Assembly: GCA_021741355.1 (NCBI GenBank)
Contig: JAIOXZ010000002.1
Location: forward strand, 124,001-188,000
Length of the DNA: 64,000 bases
Reading direction: 5' to 3'
Origin: Caulobacter sp.
Lineage (GTDB): Bacteria; Pseudomonadota; Alphaproteobacteria; Caulobacterales; Caulobacteraceae
Part shown: positions 31,193 to 40,556 of the stretch, in pieces
How positions within the stretch are numbered: position 1 is the stretch's first letter
Layout: each line of letters begins with the position of its first letter
Notes under the pieces: model-generated
The model's database searches: none
Seen by the model: only the letters and a program-made list of their open reading frames with translations
Told to the model about the DNA's origin: nothing
Program-made: the position numbers and the translations under genes

Positions 31193-31996
31193 TCAGGTCA
31201 GGTAGATCACGGCCAGGCCGCCGGCGCCGACCAGGATCCGCCACCAGCCGAACGGTGACAGGCCACGCTTGCTGACGATGTCCAGCAGCACCTTGACCAC
31301 CACCAGGCCGGACAGGAACGAAACGACGAAGCCGACGGCCAGCAGGCCGAGGTGACTGCCCTCCATCAGGCTTTCGCGGCTTTCCCAGAAGTCCTTGGCG
31401 AAGGCGCCGACCATGGTCGGAATGGCGAGGAAGAAGCTGAACTCCGCCGCCGCCCGCTTGTCGACGCCCAGCATCACCCCGCCGACGATGGTCGCCCCCG
31501 AACGGGAGACGCCGGGGATCATCGAAAGGCACTGGATCACACCGATGCCCAGCGAGGTCAGCAGCGGCAGCTTCATGGCGTCATGCTCTCTCGGCGCCGG
31601 GCTCCAGCGGTCGATGGCCAGCAGCACGAAACCACCGAGGATCAGTGACCAGCAGATCAGCGCCGGGCTCTCGAACAGCACCTGCTTGATGAAGTCGTAG
31701 AGCAGGAAGCCCAGGAACACCGCCGGCATGAAGGCGACGAGCACACTCAGGGCGAACCGCCGCGCCGCCGGGTCGGTCGGCAGGCCGATCAGCACCGCCC
31801 ACAGCCGTTGGAAGTAAAGCGCCACCACGGCCAGGATCGCGCCCAGCTGGATCAGCACGATGAAGCTGTCCCAGGACGGGTCGGTCAGCCCCAGCGCGAC
31901 CTTGGTCAACAGCAGATGGCCCGTGGAGGAGACGGGGATGAACTCCGTCAGACCCTCGACGAGGCCGAGGATGATGGCGGCCAGAAAATCGCTCAT
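31193..31996 (-). CDS. uppP: Undecaprenyl-diphosphatase
   Basis: A 267-aa integral membrane enzyme with about eight helices. It recycles undecaprenyl pyrophosphate to the monophosphate carrier for cell-wall synthesis, and its overproduction gives bacitracin resistance. Motifs: 'ILGLVEGLTEFIPVSSTGHLLL' (residues ~8-29) and 'CLSMIPGVSRSGATIVGGVMLG'. ATG 31996 begins the canonical 'MSDFLAAIILGLVEG'. Confidence 0.96.
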   Translation of the reverse strand: MSDFLAAIILGLVEGLTEFIPVSSTGHLLLTKVALGLTDPSWDSFIVLIQLGAILAVVALYFQRLWAVLIGLPTDPAARRFALSVLVAFMPAVFLGFLLYDFIKQVLFESPALICWSLILGGFVLLAIDRWSPAPREHDAMKLPLLTSLGIGVIQCLSMIPGVSRSGATIVGGVMLGVDKRAAAEFSFFLAIPTMVGAFAKDFWESRESLMEGSHLGLLAVGFVVSFLSGLVVVKVLLDIVSKRGLSPFGWWRILVGAGGLAVIYLT

Positions 31997-32185
31997 GAAG
32001 GGCTCACGGGTTGATGGTCTACAAACGGGACATAATGTGCGGCGGGGCTGGGCGAAACCGGCCCGAAAAGCGAACGCCGGTCGCAAAAGTGGTCAACTAT
32101 AGGGACTGACGCATGTTTCATGCGTTTCCCAGCGCCTAGAAGGCCGCCAGAGCAATCTTTTCCTTCAGGAAGGCTGGGGCGCGGC

Positions 32186-33634
32186 ATGGCCGAGCGGATG
32201 CTGAAGTTCACGATCATTGATCGCCGCACTCCCGAGAAGCGGGAGGCGCGAGAGCGCGACCGCGACTTCCATGAAATCTATGCCGACTTTATCGACGCCA
32301 AGGCCACCGAACAGGCCTCGCGCTGTTCGCAGTGCGGCGTACCCTTCTGCCAGACCCATTGCCCGCTGCACAACAACATCCCCGACTGGTTGCGGCTGAC
32401 CGCCGCCGGCCGGCTGGAGGAGGCCTATCGCCTGTCGCAGGCGACCAACGCAATGCCCGAGATCTGCGGCCGGATCTGTCCGCAGGATCGCCTGTGCGAA
32501 GGCAACTGCGTGATCGAGCAATCGGGCCACGGCACCGTCACCATCGGCGCGGTCGAGCGCTACCTCACCGACAAGGCCTGGGAAGAAGGCTGGGTGAAGC
32601 CGCTCGTCTCCCGCGCGGAGATCGGCCAGTCGGTCGGGATCGTCGGCGCCGGGCCGGCGGGTCTGGCCACGGCCGAGATCCTGCGCGAGCTCGGCTACAG
32701 CGTCACCGTGTACGACCGCCACGACCGGGCCGGCGGCCTGCTGATCTACGGCATTCCGGGCTTCAAGCTTGAGAAGGACGTCGTCGAGCGCCGCACCCAG
32801 CGGCTGGCCGATGGCGGCGTGGTGTTTAAGCTGAACTTCGAGGTCGGCCGCGACGCCACCCTGCCGCAGCTGCGCGAACGGCACGACGCGGTCCTGCTCG
32901 CCACCGGCGTCTACGCCGCGCGCGAACTGGAGATGCCGGGAACGGGATCGCAGGGCGTTGTCGCCGCGCTCGACTATCTGATCGCCTCCAACCGCAAGGG
33001 CATGGGCGACATGGTCGCGGACTTCGAGACCGGGACCCTGAACGCGGCCGACAAGGACGTTGTGGTCATCGGCGGCGGGGACACGGCCATGGACTGCGTC
33101 CGCACGGCCATTCGCCAAGGCGCGACGTCCGTCACCTGTCTCTATCGGCGGGACAAGGAGAACATGCCGGGTTCCCTGCGCGAGGTCGCCAACGCCGAGG
33201 AAGAGGGCGTGGTGTTCGAATGGCTGGCCGCGCCGCGCAGCCTGCTGGGCGACGCCGACGGTGTCACCGGTGTGCGCGCCGTCCGTATGCGTCTGGGCCC
33301 GCCCGACAGCTCCGGCCGCCGCGCGCCGGAGGCGGTCGACGGGTCGGACTTCGACCTGCCCGCCCAATTGGTGATCAAGGCGCTCGGATTCGACCCGGAG
33401 GATCTGCCGACCACCCTGTCGGCGCCCGATCTGTCGGTCAGCCGCTGGGGCACGGTGAAGATCAACCACAAGACCCAGGCCGCCAACCTCGACGGCGTGT
33501 TCGCCGCCGGCGACATCGCGCGCGGCGCCTCGCTGGTCGTCTGGGCCATCCGCGACGGCCGCGACGCCGCCGACTCCATCCACAGCTATCTGCAGGCGAA
33601 GGCGACCTCTCCCGCCCTCGTCGCGGCCGAGTGA
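32186..33634 (+). CDS. gltD: Glutamate synthase (NADPH) small subunit
   Basis: A 482-aa flavoprotein that feeds NADPH electrons to GltB. N-terminal Fe-S cluster region: 'ASRCSQCGVPFCQTHCPLHN' and 'EICGRICPQDRLCEGNCVIE'. FAD-binding 'VGIVGAGPAGLATAEILRELGYSV' and NADPH-binding 'VVVIGGGDTAMDCVRTAIRQGA'. The C-terminal FAD motif is 'GVFAAGDIARGASLVVWAIRDGRDAA'. ATG 32186. The stop is 5 bp before the gltB start, so the two subunits are made from one mRNA. Confidence 0.96.
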   Translation: MAERMLKFTIIDRRTPEKREARERDRDFHEIYADFIDAKATEQASRCSQCGVPFCQTHCPLHNNIPDWLRLTAAGRLEEAYRLSQATNAMPEICGRICPQDRLCEGNCVIEQSGHGTVTIGAVERYLTDKAWEEGWVKPLVSRAEIGQSVGIVGAGPAGLATAEILRELGYSVTVYDRHDRAGGLLIYGIPGFKLEKDVVERRTQRLADGGVVFKLNFEVGRDATLPQLRERHDAVLLATGVYAARELEMPGTGSQGVVAALDYLIASNRKGMGDMVADFETGTLNAADKDVVVIGGGDTAMDCVRTAIRQGATSVTCLYRRDKENMPGSLREVANAEEEGVVFEWLAAPRSLLGDADGVTGVRAVRMRLGPPDSSGRRAPEAVDGSDFDLPAQLVIKALGFDPEDLPTTLSAPDLSVSRWGTVKINHKTQAANLDGVFAAGDIARGASLVVWAIRDGRDAADSIHSYLQAKATSPALVAAE

Positions 33635-33639
33635 CCGAC

Positions 33640-36600
33640 ATGAGCGCTGAACTCACCCGCTATCTGGCCAACCGCAGGCTGCTGATCGACGGTCACACCT
33701 ATGATCCGGCCAGCGAGCGCGACAATTGCGGCGTGGGCCTCGTCTGCGCCATCGACGGCAAGCCGCGCCGCGAAGTGGTGGAGCTGGCCATCAAGGCGCT
33801 GAAGGCCGTCTGGCACCGGGGCGCGGTCGACGCCGACGGCAAGACCGGCGACGGCGCCGGCATCCTGCTGTCCGTGCCGCAGGACTTCTTCGCCGACCAG
33901 GTGCGCAACACCGGCCACAAGCTGCGCCCCGGCGCGATCGCCGTCGGCCAGATCTTCCTGCCGCGCACGGACCTGGGGGCCCAGGAGGCCGCGCGGACGA
34001 TCGTCGAGAGCGAAGCCCTGCGTTTCGGCTTCTATATTTATGGCTGGCGGCAGGTGCCGGTCGACACCTCGGTGATCGGCGAAAAGGCCAACGCCACCCG
34101 GCCGGAGATCGAGCAGATCATGCTGTCCCCGCCGCCGGGGATGGAGGGCGAGGCGCTGGAACGGGCCCTGTTCCTCACCCGCAAGCGGATCGAGAAGAAG
34201 GTCGCCGCCTCGGCGATCAACGACTTCTACATCTGCTCCCTGTCGGCCCGGTCGCTGATCTACAAGGGCATGTTCCTCGCCGAGAACATCGACGACTTCT
34301 ATCCTGACCTGCGCGACGAGCGGTTCGCCGCCGCCGTGGCGATCTTCCACCAGCGCTATTCGACCAACACCTTCCCCCAGTGGCGGCTGGCCCAGCCGTT
34401 CCGGATGCTGGCCCACAACGGCGAGATCAACACGCTGAAGGGCAACACCAACTGGATGAAGAGCCATGAGATCCGCATGGCCGCCCAAGCGTTCGGCGAT
34501 TTCGGCGAGGACGTGAAGCCGGTGATCCAGGCCAGCGGCTCGGATTCCGCCGCGCTGGACAACACCTTCGAGGTGCTGGTCCGCGCCGGGCGCTCGGCGC
34601 CGATGGCCAAGGCCCTGCTGATCCCCGAGGCCTGGGCGAGCAAGAGCGACGAGCAGATGAAGCCCGAGCACCGGGCGCTCTACAGCTACTGCAACGCCGT
34701 GATGGAGCCGTGGGACGGTCCGGCGGCTCTCTGCGCCACCGACGGTCGCTGGGTCGTGGCGGGCAAGGACCGCAACGGCCTGCGCCCGCTGCGCGTGGCC
34801 TATACCGACGACGGTCTGGTCATCATGGGCTCGGAGGCCGGCATGTGCGGCGTCGCCGAGAGCCGCATCGTCCGCAAGCTGAACATCTCGCCGGGCCGGA
34901 TGATCGCCATCGATCTGGTCGAGGGCCGCCTCTACGACGAAGAGGCGATCATCGACCGGCTGGCCGAGGCGCATCCCTACACGGACTGGCTCGGCAACAT
35001 GGTTGAGCTGGAAGAGCGGATCGGCCCGGGACCGGAGCCGCGCCGCTTCCATGGCGAGGAGCTGGCCCGTCGTCAGGCCGCCGCCGGCATGACCCTGGAA
35101 GACCTCGAGATGGTCCTCGCTCCGATGGTCGAGGACGGCAAGGAGGCCATCGGATCGATGGGCGACGACACGCCGCTGGCGGTGCTGTCCGACGGCTACC
35201 GGCCGCTGAGCCACTTCTTCCGCCAGAACTTCAGCCAGGTGACCAACCCGCCCATCGACCCGCTCCGGGAAACCGGGGTGATGAGCCTGAAGACCCGTTT
35301 CAAGAACCTCGGCAACATCCTGGTCCAGGACGAGGCCCAGACCGACGTCTATGTGCTCGAAAGCCCGATCCTGACGACCGGCATGTACGAGCGGATCCTC
35401 GGCTACATCGGCGACAAGGCGCTGGCGGTCATCGACTGCACCATGCCGATCCCGGCCGGCGAGGCGCGGCCCGGCGACGCCCTGCGCGCCAACCTCGACC
35501 GGGTTCGCGCCGAGGCCGAGGACGCCGCCCTGCGCGGCTGCGCGACCATCGTCCTGACCGACGAAATGAGCGGCCCCGACCGGGTCGCCCTGCCGATGAT
35601 TCTCGCCACGGGCGGGGTGCATGCGCATCTCGTCGGCAAGGGCCTGCGGTCCTACGTCTCGATCATCGTGCGCTCGGCCGAGTGCATGGACACCCACTAT
35701 TTCGCGGTGCTGGTCGGAGTCGGGGCCACGGCGGTCAACGCCTGGCTGTCGCAGGAAAGCTTCCAGGACCGGCTCGATCGCGGGCTGCTGGGCGACACCA
35801 CGCTCCGCCAGACCTGCGTGAACTTCAAGACGGCCATCGAACAGGGCCTGCTGAAGATCATCTCCAAGATGGGCATCGCGGTGATCTCGTCCTATCGCGG
35901 CGGCTACAACTTCGAGGCCGTCGGCCTGTCACGGTCGCTGGTGGCGGAGTTCTTCCCCGGCATGCCATCACGCATCTCCGGCATCGGCTTCGCCGGCCTG
36001 GAGAAGCGGGTCGTCGAACTGCACCAGCGCGCCTGGGATCCGGCGTTCGTCGCCCTGCCGGTCGGCGGCTTCTACAAGGCCCGCCGCTCGGGCGAAGCGC
36101 ACGCCTTCGAGGCGCGGATGATCCACGCCCTGCAGCAGGCCTGCGATACGGGCGACTACGAGGGCTACAAGCGGTTCTCCGCAGGCATGCGCGCCCTGCC
36201 GCAGATCCAGCTGCGCGACCTGCTGGACTGGCGCAGCGACCGCAAGCCGCTGATTCCGGACGAGGTCGAGAGCGTCAACGAGATCCGCAAGCGCTTCCTG
36301 ACGCCGGGCATGAGTCTCGGCGCCCTGGGCCCGGAGGCGCACGGCGCCCTGAACATCGCCATGAACCGTATCGGGGCCAAGTCGGTCAGCGGCGAGGGCG
36401 GCGAGGACCGCGCCCGCTACCGGCCGCTGCCCAACGGCGACAATCCCAACAGTGCGGTCAAGCAGGTGGCCTCCGGCCGGTTCGGCGTCACCGCCGAATA
36501 TCTGAACGAATGCCGCGAGATCGAGATCAAGGTCGCCCAGGGCGCCAAGCCCGGCGAGGGCGGCCAGCTGCCCGGCTTCAAGGTCACCGAGATGATCGCC

Positions 36601-38178
36601 CGGCTGCGCCACGCCACCCCCGGCGTGATGCTGATCAGCCCGCCGCCGCACCACGACATCTACTCGATCGAGGATCTGGCCCAGCTCATCTATGACCTGA
36701 AGCAGATCAACCCTGACGCCCGGGTGACGGTGAAGCTCGTCGCCATGACCGGGATCGGCGCCATCGCCGCCGGTGTGGCCAAGGCCAAGGCCGACATCAT
36801 CCTGATCTCCGGCAGCGTCGGCGGCACCGGCGCCAGCCCGCAGACGTCGATCAAATACGCCGGCGGCCCCTGGGAGATGGGTCTGTCGGAAGCCAACCAG
36901 GTTCTGACCCTGAACAACCTGCGCCACTCCGTCCGCCTGCGGACGGACGGCGGCATCCGCACCGGACGTGACGTAGTGATCGCCGCCATGCTGGGCGCCG
37001 AGGAGTTCGGCATCGGCACGGCCAGCCTGATCGCCATGGGCTGCATCATGGTCCGCCAGTGCCATTCCAACACCTGCCCGGTAGGGGTCTGCACGCAGGA
37101 CGAGGACCTGCGTGCGCGGTTCACCGGCACGCCGGACAAGGTCGTCAACCTGTTCACCTTCATCGCCGAGGAGGTCCGCGAGATCCTAGCGCAGCTGGGC
37201 TTCCGCTCGCTGGAGGAGATCGTCGGCCGCACCGATCTGCTGACCCAGGTCTCGCGCGGTGGCGAGCACCTGGACGACCTGGATCTCAACCCGCTGCTGG
37301 TTCGCGCCGACCCCGGTCCGAACAAGCCTTACTGCACCGTCGAGGGCCGCAACGAGGTGCCCGACACGCTCGACGCCCAGATCGTCCGCGACGCCGCCCC
37401 GCTGCTCCAGCGTGGCGAGAAGATGCAGCTAACCTACACCGTGCGGAACACCGCCCGCGCGATCGGCGCACGGATCTCCAGCCACATCGTGCGCAAGTTC
37501 GGCATGAGCGCCCTGCCCTCCGACCACCTGACCGTCGAGCTCAAGGGCTCGGCCGGGCAGAGCCTCGGCGCCTTCGCGGTGCGGGGCCTGCGCATCGTCC
37601 TGACCGGCGAGGCCAACGACTATGTCGGCAAGGGACTGTCGGGCGCGACGATCGTGGTGCGGCCCTCGCCGCATCTGGTGTCGCCGGAATCCAACGCCAT
37701 CATCGGCAATACCTGTCTCTATGGCGCGACGGCCGGGAAGCTGTTCGCCGCCGGCCAGGCGGGAGAGCGGTTCGCCGTGCGCAATTCCGGCGCCGTTACG
37801 GTGGTCGAGGGCTGCGGCGCGAACGGCTGCGAGTATATGACCGGCGGCGCGGCGGTGATCCTGGGGCCGACGGGCGGCAACTTCGGCGCCGGAATGACGG
37901 GGGGCATGGCCTACGTGCTCGACATGGCCGGGCGGTTCGAGGCGCGGGTCAACACCGACAGCGTCATCGTCCAGCGGCTGTCGTCGCCGCACTGGGAGGA
38001 GCATCTCCGGCGCCTGATCACCGAGCACGCGCACGAGACCGGCTCTGCCTTCGCCCAGGGGCTGTTGCGCGACTGGGACCGGATGCGGGATCTGTTCTGG
38101 CAGATATGTCCAAAGGAAATGGCCGGCCGGCTCGACCATCCGCTGCAGGCGGAAGAGGCGGCGTTCGAGCGGGCCTGA
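33640..38178 (+). CDS. gltB: Glutamate synthase large subunit
   Basis: A 1512-aa enzyme that converts glutamine and 2-oxoglutarate to two glutamates. A propeptide of 29 residues precedes the catalytic Cys30 ('ERDNCGVGLVCAIDG') of the Ntn-type glutaminase domain. Next come the central domain ('PIDPLRETGVMSLKTRFK') and the FMN domain ('GGEDRARYRPL', 'VSGSVGGTGASPQTSIKYAG'-type region). The 3Fe-4S motif is 'CIMVRQCHSNTCPVGVC', and a C-terminal beta-helix domain follows ('GNTCLYGATAGKLFAAGQAGERFAVRNSGA'-type). Full length for the family. Ammonium assimilation with GltD in the cytoplasm. Confidence 0.97.
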   Translation: MSAELTRYLANRRLLIDGHTYDPASERDNCGVGLVCAIDGKPRREVVELAIKALKAVWHRGAVDADGKTGDGAGILLSVPQDFFADQVRNTGHKLRPGAIAVGQIFLPRTDLGAQEAARTIVESEALRFGFYIYGWRQVPVDTSVIGEKANATRPEIEQIMLSPPPGMEGEALERALFLTRKRIEKKVAASAINDFYICSLSARSLIYKGMFLAENIDDFYPDLRDERFAAAVAIFHQRYSTNTFPQWRLAQPFRMLAHNGEINTLKGNTNWMKSHEIRMAAQAFGDFGEDVKPVIQASGSDSAALDNTFEVLVRAGRSAPMAKALLIPEAWASKSDEQMKPEHRALYSYCNAVMEPWDGPAALCATDGRWVVAGKDRNGLRPLRVAYTDDGLVIMGSEAGMCGVAESRIVRKLNISPGRMIAIDLVEGRLYDEEAIIDRLAEAHPYTDWLGNMVELEERIGPGPEPRRFHGEELARRQAAAGMTLEDLEMVLAPMVEDGKEAIGSMGDDTPLAVLSDGYRPLSHFFRQNFSQVTNPPIDPLRETGVMSLKTRFKNLGNILVQDEAQTDVYVLESPILTTGMYERILGYIGDKALAVIDCTMPIPAGEARPGDALRANLDRVRAEAEDAALRGCATIVLTDEMSGPDRVALPMILATGGVHAHLVGKGLRSYVSIIVRSAECMDTHYFAVLVGVGATAVNAWLSQESFQDRLDRGLLGDTTLRQTCVNFKTAIEQGLLKIISKMGIAVISSYRGGYNFEAVGLSRSLVAEFFPGMPSRISGIGFAGLEKRVVELHQRAWDPAFVALPVGGFYKARRSGEAHAFEARMIHALQQACDTGDYEGYKRFSAGMRALPQIQLRDLLDWRSDRKPLIPDEVESVNEIRKRFLTPGMSLGALGPEAHGALNIAMNRIGAKSVSGEGGEDRARYRPLPNGDNPNSAVKQVASGRFGVTAEYLNECREIEIKVAQGAKPGEGGQLPGFKVTEMIARLRHATPGVMLISPPPHHDIYSIEDLAQLIYDLKQINPDARVTVKLVAMTGIGAIAAGVAKAKADIILISGSVGGTGASPQTSIKYAGGPWEMGLSEANQVLTLNNLRHSVRLRTDGGIRTGRDVVIAAMLGAEEFGIGTASLIAMGCIMVRQCHSNTCPVGVCTQDEDLRARFTGTPDKVVNLFTFIAEEVREILAQLGFRSLEEIVGRTDLLTQVSRGGEHLDDLDLNPLLVRADPGPNKPYCTVEGRNEVPDTLDAQIVRDAAPLLQRGEKMQLTYTVRNTARAIGARISSHIVRKFGMSALPSDHLTVELKGSAGQSLGAFAVRGLRIVLTGEANDYVGKGLSGATIVVRPSPHLVSPESNAIIGNTCLYGATAGKLFAAGQAGERFAVRNSGAVTVVEGCGANGCEYMTGGAAVILGPTGGNFGAGMTGGMAYVLDMAGRFEARVNTDSVIVQRLSSPHWEEHLRRLITEHAHETGSAFAQGLLRDWDRMRDLFWQICPKEMAGRLDHPLQAEEAAFERA

Positions 38179-38185
38179 CGTCCGG

Positions 38186-39334
38186 TCAGGCCAGCGGCGC
38201 CTCGCCGACGTAGCGGGCGCGCGGACGGATCAATGCCCCGGTCTGGACCTGCTCGACCGCGTGGGCGAGCCAGCCCGCTGTCCGCGCGATGGCGAACAGT
38301 GCGAACGGCGCGTCCGCCGGCAAGCCGAACCGGGCGCAGAGCGCCGTCACCGAGAAATCGACATTGGCCGCCTCGCCGGTCATCGATTCCACCGCGACCT
38401 GCAGCGCCGCATACTCCGGAGGCGGCTCGAAGGCGGCCAGCAATGCCGCCGCCCGTGGGTCGCCATCGGGATAGAGGGGGTGGCCAAAGCCCGGGGTGGG
38501 CCCGGCGCGGGCGATCCGCCCGGCGACGGTCGCCTCGGGTCCGATGCGGCGCGCCTCTTCCACCAGGTTGATCACCCGCCCCGCCATGCCGCCGTGAAGC
38601 GGTCCTGACAGCGCGCACAGGCCGGACAGCGCCGAGGCGGCCAGCGACGCGCCGGTCGACGCCGTCACCCGCGCGGCGAAGGTCGAGGCGTTCAGTTCAT
38701 GATCGGCCAGCAAGACCAGTTGGCGGCGAATGAAGTCGGCCGCGTCGGGCTTGCCCCAGGCCATGGCGACCCGCCGATGGATCGGCCCCTCGCCCGGTCC
38801 GCCGGCCGCGGCGTCGGCCACCAGATCCAGCAGGCCGACCGCCTCCACCGCCAGGGCCAGGGCGGCCCGCCCTCGCGACGGAGGGTCCATGCCGGCCCGC
38901 GCCGAGAGCGTGCTGAACAGGCGCTCGCGCAGGGACTGGCCGGCGAGAGGCATGGCCTGCGGCGCCGTCTTCAGCGCAGCGCCATGGCCGCCGCGCAGCA
39001 GCCGCGCGACCGATTCGAGGGTTTCGGTCGCCGCGAGGTCGACCGCGTCACGCCCACGATAGAACAGCCGCCCGCCGGCGACCGTGGTGATCGCCGAGGC
39101 CAGCACCGGCTCGCCCCATGCGATCGCGCCGGCGGCGACCTCGGACGCCTTGCGGCCGCGCTGCTTGCGCTGGGCAAGGCCGTCGATGTCGGCGAGACGA
39201 TAGCGGCTGCGACGGGGGTCCGCGGGATCAGGCCTGGCCTCGATCCGCCCCCGGCTGACGTAGGCATAGAGCGTCTGCGGGCGCACCCCCAGCCGGCCCA
39301 TCGCCTCTTCCGCCGAAACCCAGTCGCGATCCAT
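38186..39334 (-). CDS. Citrate synthase-family protein with N-terminal MerR/excisionase-like DNA-binding domain
   Basis: A 382-aa protein. Residues ~1-55 form a winged-helix-type DNA-binding domain ('MDRDWVSAEEAMGRLGVRPQTLYAYVSRGRI', 'RRSRYRLADIDGLAQRKQRG'). Residues ~65-382 are a citrate-synthase fold with 'LADHELNASTFAARVTASTGASL', 'GPLHGGMAGRVINLVEE' and 'GFGHPLYPDGDPRA'. Catalytic His are present in 'HELN' and 'GHPLY', but the conserved second His/Asp region is altered ('VDFSVTALCARF' where DxN is usual). It may sense CoA-thioesters or oxaloacetate and regulate the divergent citrate synthase gene; catalytic activity is uncertain. Confidence 0.85.
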   Translation of the reverse strand: MDRDWVSAEEAMGRLGVRPQTLYAYVSRGRIEARPDPADPRRSRYRLADIDGLAQRKQRGRKASEVAAGAIAWGEPVLASAITTVAGGRLFYRGRDAVDLAATETLESVARLLRGGHGAALKTAPQAMPLAGQSLRERLFSTLSARAGMDPPSRGRAALALAVEAVGLLDLVADAAAGGPGEGPIHRRVAMAWGKPDAADFIRRQLVLLADHELNASTFAARVTASTGASLAASALSGLCALSGPLHGGMAGRVINLVEEARRIGPEATVAGRIARAGPTPGFGHPLYPDGDPRAAALLAAFEPPPEYAALQVAVESMTGEAANVDFSVTALCARFGLPADAPFALFAIARTAGWLAHAVEQVQTGALIRPRARYVGEAPLA

Positions 39335-39416
39335 GACTTTACGTTGATTATATTGATCAAGATTGACGATATCATGTTGCAGGCCGATTTGTCTCGCCAT
39401 GAAAAGGAGACAGGAC
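39335..39416. promoter_or_regulatory. AT-rich divergent control region between two citrate synthase-family genes
   Basis: 82 bp unusually AT-rich for this genome (e.g. TTGATTATATTGATCAAG at 39344-39361), with palindrome TTGATCAA at 39353-39360 and further TTGA/TTGAC repeats. A likely operator for the DNA-binding citrate-synthase-like protein encoded on the minus strand, overlapping both promoters (inference). Confidence 0.5.
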
Positions 39417-40502
39417 ATGAGTGACGGTCTTGAGGGCGTGATCGCCGCCCGCACGGTGCTTTCGGACGTGGACGGCCTGGCGGGCCATCTGATCATTCGC
39501 GGTTACAGCCTCGACGACCTCGCGGGACGGACCCGCTTCGAGGACGTCGCCCACCTGCTGTTCGACGGCTTCTTCGACGACATGCCGGCTGACCTGACCC
39601 GGGCGCTGGGCGAGGCGCGCGTGGCGGTCTTCGCCGAGACGGCGGCGCTTGACGCCGGCCTGCTGAAGCTCAATCCGGTCGAGGCCATGCGCGCCCTGAC
39701 CGCCAGGCTCGCGGACGGCGATGGATTGGACACGGCGCTGAAGCTGCTGGCCGCGCCGGCGGTGTTCACTCCGGCCGTAGTCCGGGCCCAGGCCGGCCAG
39801 TCGCTCGTGCCGCCGGACGCCTCGCTGAGGCACAGCGCCGACATCCTGCGGATGCTGCGCGGACGCCCTGCGGCCGAGGCGGAGGCTGACGCCCTGGACG
39901 CCTATCTGGTGACGGTCAGCGACCATGGCCTGAATGCGTCGACCTTCGCCGCCCGGGTGGTGGCCTCGACCCAGGCCGGCCTGACCTCGGCCGTGCTGGC
40001 GGGCATTTCGGCGCTCAAGGGACCGCTGCACGGCGGCGCGCCGGGTCCGGTGATCGACATGCTCGACGGGATCGGCCGGCCGGAGAACGCCCGCGCCTGG
40101 CTGGAGGCGGCCCTGGACCGGGGCGAGCGGCTGATGGGCTTCGGCCACCGGGTCTACCGGGTCCGCGACCCGCGCGCCGATGTTCTGAAGGCGGCCGTGC
40201 GGCGGATGAGCGAGAGCTCCAACGTCCTACCCGGCCGCGTCGCCTTCGCCGAGGCCGTCGAGACGGCGGCCCTGGCGATCCTCAAGGACCGCAAGCCGGA
40301 CCGGCCGCTCGACATCAATGTCGAGTTCTACACCGCGTTGCTGCTCGAAGCGCTGGCCTTCCCGCCCGCGACCTTCACCGGCGTCTTCGCCATGGGGCGG
40401 GTGGCCGGCTGGATCGCCCATGCCCGCGAGCAGCTGGTCGGCGGCCGGCTGATCCGGCCCGCCTCCCAGTACATCGGCCCCCAGCCGCGCCAGGCCGCCT
40501 GA
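39417..40502 (+). CDS. Citrate synthase-family enzyme (citrate or 2-methylcitrate synthase)
   Basis: A 361-aa enzyme. Active-site features: 'SDHGLNASTFAARVVASTQAGL' (His), 'GPLHGGAPGPVIDML' (His), 'GFGHRVYRVRDPRADVLK' (Arg and Asp region) and 'DINVEFYTALLLEALAFP' (Asp). It condenses acetyl- or propionyl-CoA with oxaloacetate. The short length fits the type II small dimeric class that includes methylcitrate synthases. Whether this is the main TCA citrate synthase cannot be decided. RBS AAGGAGA. Divergent from a DNA-binding paralogue that probably regulates it. Confidence 0.86.
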   Translation: MSDGLEGVIAARTVLSDVDGLAGHLIIRGYSLDDLAGRTRFEDVAHLLFDGFFDDMPADLTRALGEARVAVFAETAALDAGLLKLNPVEAMRALTARLADGDGLDTALKLLAAPAVFTPAVVRAQAGQSLVPPDASLRHSADILRMLRGRPAAEAEADALDAYLVTVSDHGLNASTFAARVVASTQAGLTSAVLAGISALKGPLHGGAPGPVIDMLDGIGRPENARAWLEAALDRGERLMGFGHRVYRVRDPRADVLKAAVRRMSESSNVLPGRVAFAEAVETAALAILKDRKPDRPLDINVEFYTALLLEALAFPPATFTGVFAMGRVAGWIAHAREQLVGGRLIRPASQYIGPQPRQAA

Positions 40503-40556
40503 AGCCGAGAGTCGTTCGCGCTGGGGCCCAGGCGCGCGGGGCGCTAGAACGGCGAC

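Noticed and set aside
33586..35697. A 703-codon minus-strand frame opposite gltB
   Set aside because: Composition typical of antisense shadow; gltB is unambiguous.
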